A stretch of DNA of 64,000 nt from Acidobacteria bacterium Mor1 (GTDB taxonomy: Bacteria > Acidobacteriota > Polarisedimenticolia > Polarisedimenticolales > Polarisedimenticolaceae): assembly GCA_001664505.1 (NCBI GenBank), contig CP011806.1:5263672-5327671 (forward strand), in the 5' to 3' direction. Of the stretch, positions 52,527 through 60,607 are shown piece by piece (position 1 is the stretch's first letter; each line of letters begins with the position of its first letter). Made by a program: the position numbers and the translations under genes. The notes under the pieces are model-generated. The model did not search any database. It was not told where the DNA came from and saw only the letters and a program-made list of their open reading frames with translations.

Positions 52527-55500
52527 ATGCACAAACGTTTCCATCGGGCCGCGCGTGTGGCGGTCGTGATCTCGATCTGTGTCGGGGCCACCCTGGCCGC
52601 GCTTGCGATCCAGGGACCTGAGCCGAACCGCCGGTTCGAGGACCTTGTTATTTACGACCCCGCGTCCCAGATGGGACGCCTCGGCGACGACCCGGAGACC
52701 ACCGAGGGCTACGAGGCCGACCGGGAGCACTGGCGCGGCTTCAAGTCGTTGACCGGCGGCGACTGGATGGTGCGGATCGACCGTCGTTCCGGCACTCCGA
52801 TGCTTGTCAGCGGCTCCGGTATCCCCTGGTTCTCCAAGGGCGAGCCGGTCACCGTCGAAACGATGGCGGCCAAGGCCCGTCAGTTCATGAGCCAGCATGG
52901 CTTGATCATGCGGGTCAACCTCGACGAGCTGGTGCTGCGCGAGGAAGGTTCCGGTGCCTGGGACGCGGACCATCATCTGGTCCAGTTCGATCGTGAGATC
53001 GACGGCATCCCGGTCCAGGGCCAGATGCTGCGCTTCGTCATCAGCCACGGCAACCTGGTGATGTTCGGTGCCGACCGTTGGGGCGCGTCTCCACGGCAGG
53101 CGCTCCGCGGGCAGACCATGTCCGACGCCGAGACCGCCAAGCAGTACCTCTTCGACTACATGGAACTGAGTGACTCCGACGAGGTGGACTACACCGCCGA
53201 GCCGGAACTCAAGTGGATCACCATGCCCACCCAGGGCGAGACCAACCGCAGCTACGTCGGCCCCGTCGGCCAGGGCGTGCGCTGGGCTCCGGTCTGGGAG
53301 TTCTCGGTCATCGTCAACGAGGCCCACGAAACCTGGGTCGGCAAGGTCGACGCCGTGACCGGCGACATCCGCGCTTTCTACGACGGCACCCACTACGCCC
53401 AGGCCAAGGCCGGCGTGTTCCCCCGTTCCAGCGACGGCAACTGCCCGGACGGCTGTGAGCAGCCCGACTACCCGCTGCCCTGGCTGAACATCACCGTCGA
53501 CGGCAACGTCCAGACGACCAGCGACATGGGTACGTTCACCTGCTCCGCGGGGAACGCCACCACCTCCCTCGTCGGCCCCTTCGTACGCATCGACGATTCC
53601 TGCGGTGCGGTCAGCGAAAGCGTGGCCTGCGACAACAACCTGGATCTCGGACTCCACGCCGGCAACAACTGCAGCGTGGCCGCTGGCGCCAGCGCCGGAA
53701 ACACCCAGGCCTCCCGCAGCTGCTTCTACAACCTGAACCGCGTGATGGAAAAGGGCCGCTACTGGCTCCCCACCCGCGCCTGGTTGGACAGCACCCTCGA
53801 GTGCAACACCAACGTCAACAGCACCTGTAACGCCACCTACGGCGGCAGCAACCTCAACATGTACCGGGCCGGCGGCGGCTGCGGCAACACCGGCACCATC
53901 GGCGGCGTCGTGCACCACGAATACGGTCACGGCCTCGACCAGAACGACGGCGGCGGATCGGACAACACCTCCGAGGCCTACGCCGACGTCGTCGCGATCT
54001 TCCAGGAGCGCATCTCCTGCGTCGGCCGCGGCTTCTACGACAACGGCACCTGCGGCGGCTACGGCGACTCCTGCCTGACCTGCTCCGGTATCCGCGACCA
54101 CGACTGGGCCGATCGCGCGGGGAACACCCCGGCGACCCCGACCAACTTCACCCAACCCCGCTGCGGCAGCGGCGGCGGCCCCTGCGGCCGTTCGGTGCAT
54201 TGCGAGTCCTACGTGATCTCCGAGTCGATCTTCGACTTGGCGACCCGCGACCTGCCCGCCATGGGCATGGACCAGGACAGCGCCTGGCAGCTCGCCGAGC
54301 GCCTCTGGTACGTCTCGCGCCTGGGTTCCGGTGGTGCGATCTACAACTGCAGCCTGCCCGACTCCGACGGCTGCGGCGCCGGCAACTGGTTCATGGAGAT
54401 GATGGCGGCCGACGATGACGACGGAAACATGGCCAACGGCACCCCCCACGGTGCGGCCATCTTCGCCGCCTTCGATCGCCACGACATCGCCTGCGGCCTG
54501 CCGACCGATCCGTCGAACCAGAACAACAGCTCCTGCCCGACCATCGACGCTCCGACGCTGACGGTCGACGCCAGCAGCGCAGCGGTCAGCCTGGACTGGA
54601 ACGAGGTGCCCGGCGCTTCCTTCTACCGGGTGCTGCGCACCGAGAACGAGTGCGACTACAGTCAGAACGTCATCGCCGAGGTGGCGGCTCCGGCCTCCGA
54701 GTACTTCGACGACGACCTGGCCAACGGCTTCACCTACTCCTACCGGGTGCAGGCCGTGGGTAGCAACTCCGCCTGCGAAAGCCCGGTGTCCACCTGCGTG
54801 CAGGCGGCTCCCCAGGCCTTCGACGGATCGATCAAGTTCGCGGCTCCCCAGTACGCCTGTACCGGCCCGGTGGAGATCCGCGTGACCGACGCCAACGTCG
54901 GCTCGTCGACCCTCGACGTGACCGTCTTCTCCGACAGCGAAGGCACCCCCGAGATCGTGACGCTGACCGAGACCCCCGCGGGATCCTCGGAGTTCACCGG
55001 TACGATCCAGGGCACCACCGCTCCGTCGACCAACGGTGACGGACTGCTGCAGATCCGTCACTTCGACGGCCTGACCGCCGAGTACATCGACACCGATGAC
55101 GGCGAGGGTGGCTCCGGCATCTCGAAGATCGCCCTGGCCACCACCGACTGCGTCGACCTGGTCCGCACCTCGTTGACCCTCGACGACACCGTCGGCGGCA
55201 ACGGCGACGGCATCCTCGATCCCGGTGAGTGGGTCGACCTGCCGCTCGAACTGCAGAACACCGGTGACGACATCGCCCAGAACGTGAGCGTTCAGGTCGA
55301 GGTCACCTCCGGCAACGCCGAGGTGCGGGTGGCCAACTCCGGTCTGCCGGACATGCCCGGCAGCTCGTCGGCCAGCACGTCGGCCGGTTCGCACATGCAG
55401 ATCCGCATCCGTCCGGGTCAGATCTGCACCGAGCCGATCGGCCTGCGCTTCAGCTACCTGGCGGACAACGAGTCGGTGGTTCAGGACGACACCATCGACA

Positions 55501-56363
55501 CCGGCGTCGAGACCACCGTCGACCTCGACAACTTCGAGGCGACGACCAGCTGGGCGCACGTGGCTGCCGAGTCCACCGCCAGCACCGGCGACTGGGTCGT
55601 CGGCGATCCCGACGGCACCGCCTCGCAGCCCGAGGACGATGTCACCGAGGATCCGGGTGTGCTTTGCCTGTTCACCCAGCCCAACCCCGGCGGCCTGGGC
55701 ACCGACGATGTCGACAACGGCACCGTGGTGGCCCGCTCGGGCGAGTTCGATCTGAGCGCCTTCCCGGACGCCCGGGTGTCGCTCTACCGCTGGTTCTCGA
55801 ACCGCGACACCGGTGAGGATGTCGAAGACTTCTACCGCCTTGAAGTGCGGGAGAGTTCGACCTCGCCGGACGTGCTGCTCGAGGAGTTGGACACCAACCA
55901 GTCGGCGGCGGCCTGGACGGAAGTGACCTTCCGCCTCGGCGACTTCATCACCGATCTGAGCTCGGTCTCGCTCAAGGTTTCCGCCGCGGACGGACCCGCG
56001 ACCGGCAACCTGATCGAGGCTGCGATCGACGAAGTTCGCTTCTGGGATCCGACCTGCAACACCTACGATCCGGCACCCAACAGCGTGATCAGCCTGCGGG
56101 TCAACCGGGTCGGCACCGACCTCGATGTCAACTGGACCCGTCCCGGACTGGATCCGGACCACGGTGAGTCGGCCCGTTACCGGGTCTACCGCTCGCAGTC
56201 GGTGCAGAACGGCTTCAGCGAGATCCAGGTGATCAACGACAACACCAGTGAGAACTTGAGCTACCTCGACGCCGGAGCCGGCGACCTGGCGCCCGGGTTC
56301 TACGCCTACCTGGTGATTTCCGAAAACGATTCGGGCGCGTCGGAGCCGGCACCGGCTCCCTAA
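52527..56363 (+). CDS. Large secreted HExxH zinc metalloprotease
   Basis: 1278-aa secreted protein. ATG at 52527 with TAGGGGG upstream; signal segment VAVVISICVGATLAALA. A prosegment (residues ~30-290) with FTP/PepSY-like elements precedes the catalytic domain. Its gluzincin site is His464-Glu465-x-x-His468 (HHEYGHG) with Glu483 as third ligand (TSEAYADV), 15 residues after His468. It resembles M36/M4 proteases, but the catalytic core is unusually Cys-rich (CGNTG, CLTCSG, CGSGGGPCGRSVHC). C-terminal modules: fibronectin-III-like (VSLDWNEVPGASFYRVLR), GNGDGILDPGEW Ca-loop/Ig module, a jelly-roll-like segment and a second fibronectin-like domain. Likely degrades extracellular proteins. Followed by a strong terminator. 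Confidence 0.82.
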   Translation: MHKRFHRAARVAVVISICVGATLAALAIQGPEPNRRFEDLVIYDPASQMGRLGDDPETTEGYEADREHWRGFKSLTGGDWMVRIDRRSGTPMLVSGSGIPWFSKGEPVTVETMAAKARQFMSQHGLIMRVNLDELVLREEGSGAWDADHHLVQFDREIDGIPVQGQMLRFVISHGNLVMFGADRWGASPRQALRGQTMSDAETAKQYLFDYMELSDSDEVDYTAEPELKWITMPTQGETNRSYVGPVGQGVRWAPVWEFSVIVNEAHETWVGKVDAVTGDIRAFYDGTHYAQAKAGVFPRSSDGNCPDGCEQPDYPLPWLNITVDGNVQTTSDMGTFTCSAGNATTSLVGPFVRIDDSCGAVSESVACDNNLDLGLHAGNNCSVAAGASAGNTQASRSCFYNLNRVMEKGRYWLPTRAWLDSTLECNTNVNSTCNATYGGSNLNMYRAGGGCGNTGTIGGVVHHEYGHGLDQNDGGGSDNTSEAYADVVAIFQERISCVGRGFYDNGTCGGYGDSCLTCSGIRDHDWADRAGNTPATPTNFTQPRCGSGGGPCGRSVHCESYVISESIFDLATRDLPAMGMDQDSAWQLAERLWYVSRLGSGGAIYNCSLPDSDGCGAGNWFMEMMAADDDDGNMANGTPHGAAIFAAFDRHDIACGLPTDPSNQNNSSCPTIDAPTLTVDASSAAVSLDWNEVPGASFYRVLRTENECDYSQNVIAEVAAPASEYFDDDLANGFTYSYRVQAVGSNSACESPVSTCVQAAPQAFDGSIKFAAPQYACTGPVEIRVTDANVGSSTLDVTVFSDSEGTPEIVTLTETPAGSSEFTGTIQGTTAPSTNGDGLLQIRHFDGLTAEYIDTDDGEGGSGISKIALATTDCVDLVRTSLTLDDTVGGNGDGILDPGEWVDLPLELQNTGDDIAQNVSVQVEVTSGNAEVRVANSGLPDMPGSSSASTSAGSHMQIRIRPGQICTEPIGLRFSYLADNESVVQDDTIDTGVETTVDLDNFEATTSWAHVAAESTASTGDWVVGDPDGTASQPEDDVTEDPGVLCLFTQPNPGGLGTDDVDNGTVVARSGEFDLSAFPDARVSLYRWFSNRDTGEDVEDFYRLEVRESSTSPDVLLEELDTNQSAAAWTEVTFRLGDFITDLSSVSLKVSAADGPATGNLIEAAIDEVRFWDPTCNTYDPAPNSVISLRVNRVGTDLDVNWTRPGLDPDHGESARYRVYRSQSVQNGFSEIQVINDNTSENLSYLDAGAGDLAPGFYAYLVISENDSGASEPAPAP

Positions 56364-56390
56364 AGACACGTCACCGAAGACGTCCCCATC

Positions 56391-56424
56391 GCCGCGCCCG
56401 GGAAACCGGGCGCGGCTTTTTTTT
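56391..56424 (+). terminator. Rho-independent terminator of the metalloprotease gene
   Basis: Perfect 11-bp stem GCCGCGCCCGG (56391-56401), GAAA tetraloop, CCGGGCGCGGC (56406-56416), then eight T. Textbook structure, 27 bp after the stop. Confidence 0.95.
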
Positions 56425-56447
56425 GTCTGATGAGCAGGTTCGGGAGG

Positions 56448-57581
56448 CTACTGGGGGCCGGCGAAGATCTTTCCCCAGCTCAGGTGGTAGCCGACGTCGA
56501 CGGTGCTGTCCATGTTGAACAGGTTCTCGGTCAGGGCGAAGCCCCACACGCCGAGATCGGTGTGGTACTTGAGGCCGGCAGTGATCTGAATCGCCAGCTC
56601 GGTCAACTCCGAGGCTCCGAGCTCGGAGAAGACGTTCTCGCCGGTTTCGAGCTGGAGCAGCAGGGTCGTCTTGCGGCGATGGCCCACTGACTTGAGCAGC
56701 ACCAGATCGAAAGAGGGCAGGATGCGCGGCGGATCGAAATCACGGCGCTGGTCGAATTCGCCCACGCCGATCGCGTTGGCCTGTAGGATCATGCCCCAGC
56801 GGTTCCAGCGGCGGTCCGCCGAGAGGGTCATCCCGATGTCGATGCTGCCGGTGGAGAGGAAGTCCCGCTCCGAGGCGATCGGGAACTTCAGTCCGCCGCC
56901 GACGTTGAAGCGCCAGCCGGCCAGGGGATGGGGGATCGCGTAGTTCAGCCGGAAGATCGGGTCGCCGATGCCGCCGGCGGACGGGCGTTGCAGCAACGCT
57001 CCGTTGCTGCCTCCGATGATTACCTGGAAGTTGTCCTTCGGCACGAAGTCACGTCCCTGCTGGCTGAAACCGAACTCGTTGTGGAAGCTCTCGATTCCGC
57101 TGTCCAGATCGCCGCCGGAGTAGTTCAGGTAGTTCAGTTCGACCGATAGATCGAGGCGGTCGGTGATGCCGTAGTTGATCACCGTGTTGATCAGCCCGAA
57201 CTCCCCGTCGACGTAGAAGGCGTCTTCGGTGGGTAGGGTGTCGATAAATGCAAGGTCGGTGGCGTCCAGGGGGCGGCGCACGCCGTCGGCGCGGCTCTCT
57301 TCCAGGTAGCGCTCGATGGCGTCGCTGACCTGAAAGTCGTTGACCACCGAGTAGTGGACCTCGGCTGCCCAGCCTCCACGTCCCAGGGAGGCTGCCGGCC
57401 GCGGCATGAATCCCAGCAGCAGAAAGTTGGGAAAGGTCAGGTCCCGCACGCGGAACGGGGCCCCGGTCGGGTGATCTCCGATACGTTCCTCGGCGTGGGT
57501 TGCCGGCACGAGCGCCGTGGCGGCAAGCAGAAGGGCGAGTAGGAAGACGACAACGGTCCGGCCTGCGCGGTAGGAATCCAT
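56448..57581 (-). CDS. DUF3187 outer-membrane protein
   Basis: 377-aa exported protein with signal peptide VVVFLLALLLAATALVPATHA. The mature part is an amphipathic beta-strand series (FRVRDLTFPNFLLLGFMP, DLSVELNYLNYSGG, GWRFNVGGGLKFPI, VGYHLSWGKIF) in the pattern of the DUF3187 family, predicted outer-membrane beta-barrels of unknown function. The ATG is preceded by GGAGAGGAG. A perfect reverse-strand TATAAT (57623-57618) places transcription start near 57611. Independent of the metalloprotease gene, which faces it. Confidence 0.84.
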   Translation of the reverse strand: MDSYRAGRTVVVFLLALLLAATALVPATHAEERIGDHPTGAPFRVRDLTFPNFLLLGFMPRPAASLGRGGWAAEVHYSVVNDFQVSDAIERYLEESRADGVRRPLDATDLAFIDTLPTEDAFYVDGEFGLINTVINYGITDRLDLSVELNYLNYSGGDLDSGIESFHNEFGFSQQGRDFVPKDNFQVIIGGSNGALLQRPSAGGIGDPIFRLNYAIPHPLAGWRFNVGGGLKFPIASERDFLSTGSIDIGMTLSADRRWNRWGMILQANAIGVGEFDQRRDFDPPRILPSFDLVLLKSVGHRRKTTLLLQLETGENVFSELGASELTELAIQITAGLKYHTDLGVWGFALTENLFNMDSTVDVGYHLSWGKIFAGPQ

Positions 57582-57617
57582 CGCTGGGGTGCTCCTCTCC
57601 TTTTTCGGATGGGTTCG

Positions 57618-57623
57618 ATTATA
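57618..57623 (-). promoter_or_regulatory. Consensus -10 of the DUF3187 gene
   Basis: TATAAT on the reverse strand about 36 nt upstream of the start. A weak TTGCAT -35 lies 19 bp further upstream. Confidence 0.5.
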
Positions 57624-57700
57624 GGAGGGCGGCCGAGCGTGGATGCAAGCGCAAATGGCGCCATCCTCGTGCTCTGCCTTGGCGATGGGGCTAGGGGAAG

Positions 57701-59284
57701 TTACGCGGCGAGGGGAAAACGAACCGAGAAGGTGGTGCCGCCGCCGGGGGCGTCGGCGTAGTCCAGCATGGCGCCATGCCCGCGGGCCAGTGAGGCCACG
57801 AGCATCAGGCCGAGGCCCAGGCCGGGCACCCGGTCGTCGGCGCCGCGGTGAAAGGCCTTGAACAGGTCCTTGCGCAGCTCCCGCGGGATGCCGGGGCCGT
57901 GATCCCGCACCTCGAGACTCAGTCCGTCGTCGCGCTGGCCGACGCTGACCCGGATGCGGCGCTGTTCCGAATCCCGCGTGTGTTTCTCGGCGTTGTCCAC
58001 CAGGTTCTGCACGATCTGGAACACCGCATCGGCATCGATCCGTGCCGCCGGCAGGCTTCCCGGCAGGTCGGTCTCGAGCACCACGCCGCTCGATTCGAGA
58101 GTGGGGCGCAACGGTTCCAGCGCCGACGCGACCGCCTCGACGAGGTCTCCGGGCTCCAGGTGCAGCTTGACCGGAGAACGTTCCAGCCGGCTGTAACTCA
58201 TCACGTTGTTGACCACGCGTCCGAGCCGGGCTGCTTCGCGGCTGATCCGCTGGGCGTAGTCCCGCTGCTTCTCCGGAGCACCCCTGCCGCTGGCCAGCAG
58301 TTCGCCGTAGAGCCTCATGCCCGCCAACGGCGTTCGCAGCTCGTGGGCCGCGGCGGCGGCGAAGCGAGCCCGTTGCCGGGACAGCCGGTCGTTCTGCCAG
58401 AGCAGGCCGAGGAGCAGCGCGCCGCAGGCGGCGATGGCCAGCACTCCGGCGAGGAAGGTGTTGAGGAATCTCCGTTCGACCGCCCTGGCTTCGTCGCCGG
58501 CGAGGGCCAGCGCCCGGGAGGGATCGGTCGCGACGAACCAGCGCGCCCCCTCGATCGGGATCTGCGCGACGGTGCTGCTGTCCCCGGCGTCCGCGCGGAT
58601 CGTCGCGGGAAACGCCGCGCCCAGCAGGTCGGTCGACGCGGCCTCCAGGGAGACGAGGAAGCCCTGAACGAGCACCGCCTCGGCGGTCCAGACCTCGCGC
58701 AAGGCGACGAGCCCCTGAGCGTCGTCGAGTTCCACCGTGCGCCAGCGGAAGGGGCCGACCAGCATGACCCGGTCGGCAAGAGGTTCATCGCCGAGGCGTG
58801 ACGAGGCGGCCGACCGGTCGGCGTTGCTCGCCTCCTGGACCAGGGAGTCGCTGACCGCGCACTCAAGGGCCTCGCGAACCGTGAATCGATCCGCCTCGTC
58901 GGAGTTCGCCGCGATCCGGTCGCGATCGGGAACCCGGACGCGGCCGAGGCCGTCGATCTCGAAATGCGCCTGGACCAGCGGATGCTCCGGGGCTTGCTGG
59001 TCGTCGGCAGGCTCGGCGCAGCCGCAGTCTCCCGCCGACGCCTGGGAGTAGTGCTCCAGCGGGCGCCGGGTTTCATCGAGCCGCAGCTCCTCCAGGCGGT
59101 TGGCCACCCGCAGGGCCAGTTGGGTCGCGGTCTCGCGAGCCTCGACACGAGGAGCTTCGAGGATGCGCCGGGCGTCCTCCCGGGCGCTGTGGCTTCCGCT
59201 CAGATACCAGGCCACGCAGGGAGCAGCCAACGCCACGCCGAGTAGCGCCGCGACCACCCCGGTTCTGCGCAGCGGGTGCTTCAT
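57701..59284 (-). CDS. Sensor histidine kinase (HisKA/HATPase_c)
   Basis: 527-aa membrane kinase. It starts at the ATG inside the response regulator's stop (ATGA). A transmembrane helix lies near residues 9-28. A periplasmic sensor of about 250 residues with no recognised fold follows, then a second helix (FLAGVLAIAACGALLLGLLW). The DHp domain has phosphorylated His314 in AAAHELRTPLAG. The ATPase domain has N-box LVDNAEKHT, DHGPGIP and GLGLGLML. It phosphorylates the adjacent OmpR-type regulator. The periplasmic part contains a C-x-C pair (GDCGCAE), possibly a redox or metal-sensing spot. Downstream gene of the two-gene operon. Confidence 0.92.
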   Translation of the reverse strand: MKHPLRRTGVVAALLGVALAAPCVAWYLSGSHSAREDARRILEAPRVEARETATQLALRVANRLEELRLDETRRPLEHYSQASAGDCGCAEPADDQQAPEHPLVQAHFEIDGLGRVRVPDRDRIAANSDEADRFTVREALECAVSDSLVQEASNADRSAASSRLGDEPLADRVMLVGPFRWRTVELDDAQGLVALREVWTAEAVLVQGFLVSLEAASTDLLGAAFPATIRADAGDSSTVAQIPIEGARWFVATDPSRALALAGDEARAVERRFLNTFLAGVLAIAACGALLLGLLWQNDRLSRQRARFAAAAAHELRTPLAGMRLYGELLASGRGAPEKQRDYAQRISREAARLGRVVNNVMSYSRLERSPVKLHLEPGDLVEAVASALEPLRPTLESSGVVLETDLPGSLPAARIDADAVFQIVQNLVDNAEKHTRDSEQRRIRVSVGQRDDGLSLEVRDHGPGIPRELRKDLFKAFHRGADDRVPGLGLGLMLVASLARGHGAMLDYADAPGGGTTFSVRFPLAA

Positions 59285-59961
59285 CGATTGCCCCAGGCGT
59301 AGCCGATGCCCTTGACCGTGACGACCACCGCCGGTTCCTTGGGGTTGCGCTCGATCTTCTGCCGCAGGTTGGCGATGGTCATGTCCACGGTGCGGGTCTG
59401 CATGTCGCCGCTCGAGCCCCAGACGTGCTCCAGCAGTTCGGCACGACTGACCGCCCGTTCGCGGTGCAGGTAGAGCCAGCGGAGGATCGAGACCTCCCGG
59501 GCGGTCAGGGCGATGGCGGCGTCGTTCCGCTGGGCCACGCTGCGTCCGAAGTCGAAGGTGCATTCATCCAGCAGAACCGGCTCGAGGTCGTCGCCGCGGG
59601 GCATGGAGCGCCGGGCCAGGCTCTCGACACGGGCAAGCAGTTCGTCGATACCGAAGGGCTTGGTCACGTAGTCGTCTGCGCCGCTGCGGAGGCCCCGGAC
59701 CTTGTCCTCCTGAGCTCCCCGGGCGGTCAGCATCAGGATCGGGACCCGCGGGCGCACCTCCCGAATCCGCCGGCATACCTCGATGCCGTCCAGGTCGGGG
59801 AGCATCAGATCCAGCACGATCAGGTCGACCGCCTCGTCCACGCCTCGGCGGACTCCGGAGAGGCCGTCGGCGACGCTCTCGATCCGGTATCCGGCGCTTC
59901 CGAACAGGTCTTCGAGGCCTTCGCGCAGGCTCGGCTCGTCTTCGATGACCAGGATTCTCAC
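59281..59961 (-). CDS. OmpR/PhoB-type response regulator
   Basis: 226-aa DNA-binding regulator. Receiver domain with acidic DE at residues 8-9, phospho-acceptor Asp51 (VLDLMLPD), Thr/Lys switch residues (MLTAR, VTKPF). The C-terminal winged helix (LTAREVSILRWLYLH...TVDMTIANLRQKIE...GYAWG) is of the OmpR/PhoB class. First gene of the pair with the sensor kinase, which overlaps its stop. Targets unknown; the divergent small exported gene at 60185 shares the 223-bp control region and is a candidate. Confidence 0.95.
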   Translation of the reverse strand: MRILVIEDEPSLREGLEDLFGSAGYRIESVADGLSGVRRGVDEAVDLIVLDLMLPDLDGIEVCRRIREVRPRVPILMLTARGAQEDKVRGLRSGADDYVTKPFGIDELLARVESLARRSMPRGDDLEPVLLDECTFDFGRSVAQRNDAAIALTAREVSILRWLYLHRERAVSRAELLEHVWGSSGDMQTRTVDMTIANLRQKIERNPKEPAVVVTVKGIGYAWGNR

Positions 59962-60184
59962 CTTCGCTCCGAAAGATATCGGCCGCTCGGACCAGGATCC
60001 GTCAAAGGGCCGTAAAAGCTGTCGGTTTAAGAAAATTAACTATTTCGGGGCGGCCCGATATGCACTGTGCCACATAGGCACCCTTACGAACATCACTATG
60101 GAGTGCCCAGGGGGTGCGACCGTAATGTTGCTTAGCTGGACATGGGTCCAGAGCCAAACGGCTGTTCTCCAGAGGGAAATGGTG
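59962..60184 (+). promoter_or_regulatory. Structured leader region of the 60185 gene
   Basis: 223 bp between the response regulator and a small exported gene. An AT-rich stretch near 60025-60055 could be a promoter. Downstream are hairpins GTGCC-ACATA-GGCAC (60067-60081) and CTGGAC-ATGG-GTCCAG (60136-60151). A competing pairing GCACCC (60078-60083) with GGGTGC (60112-60117) is also possible. No match to a known riboswitch consensus. Confidence 0.35.
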
Positions 60185-60532
60185 ATGACCCGAACCGTTC
60201 TTCGACGAGCCCTTGCCACCACCGCGGTCTTCGCGATGGTAACCGTCTCGCTGCTGTTGCCTCAAACCGGCGCAGCCGGGCCTGGCGAGGTCGCGATCGT
60301 CAGCCATTCCGTACAGGGTAACGTAGTCCTGGTCGACCTCGAAAACCGAGGAAAACGGGCGAAAAACGTGGTTCTCACGGTGACCGTCAAGCTAGGCAAC
60401 GGCGTGACGGTGGTCGGCAAAAAGCCGGCCTCGGTCCCGAAAGGGCAGTCCGTGGTCGTGCCCATCGGCTTCATCGCCCCGGTCAACGGGGTCAACGAGA
60501 TGAAGATCAACGAGGAGCACGATCCCTTCTAG
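60185..60532 (+). CDS. Small exported CARDB/Ig-like protein
   Basis: 115-aa protein. The ATG at 60185 is chosen over 60179 because AGAGGGA lies 8 nt upstream of it. Signal peptide LATTAVFAMVTVSLLLPQTGAAG. The mature ~85 residues are a single beta-sandwich with alternating strands (VSHSVQGNVVLVDLENRGK, KNVVLTVTVKLGNG, PKGQSVVVPIGFI), resembling CARDB/NEW3-type Ig-like domains. It may be a periplasmic ligand or assembly domain. It lies 75 bp upstream of the kinase gene, which has its own candidate promoter. Confidence 0.75.
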   Translation: MTRTVLRRALATTAVFAMVTVSLLLPQTGAAGPGEVAIVSHSVQGNVVLVDLENRGKRAKNVVLTVTVKLGNGVTVVGKKPASVPKGQSVVVPIGFIAPVNGVNEMKINEEHDPF

Positions 60533-60550
60533 TCCCGAAAGGTGTCCATA

Positions 60551-60565
60551 GTCTCAAACTGAGAC
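60551..60565. promoter_or_regulatory. Dyad GTCTCA-AAC-TGAGAC upstream of the kinase gene
   Basis: Perfect 6-bp inverted repeat with a 3-nt centre, about 50 bp before the kinase start codon. It could be an operator for a dimeric regulator or a weak hairpin. Confidence 0.4.
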
Positions 60566-60595
60566 AAACTAGTTCCGGAAGCTCGGCGTCGGCCG

Positions 60596-60601
60596 TAGAC
60601 T
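60596..60601 (+). promoter_or_regulatory. -10-like hexamer, possible leaderless start for kinase gene
   Basis: TAGACT with 6 nt (TGTTCT) to the ATG at 60608. No Shine-Dalgarno. Same geometry as several other starts. Confidence 0.4.
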
Positions 60602-60607
60602 TGTTCT

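Noticed and set aside
60061-60151. A known riboswitch in the 60185 leader
   Set aside because: I could not match c-di-GMP, TPP, cobalamin or SAM consensus elements; only simple hairpins are visible.
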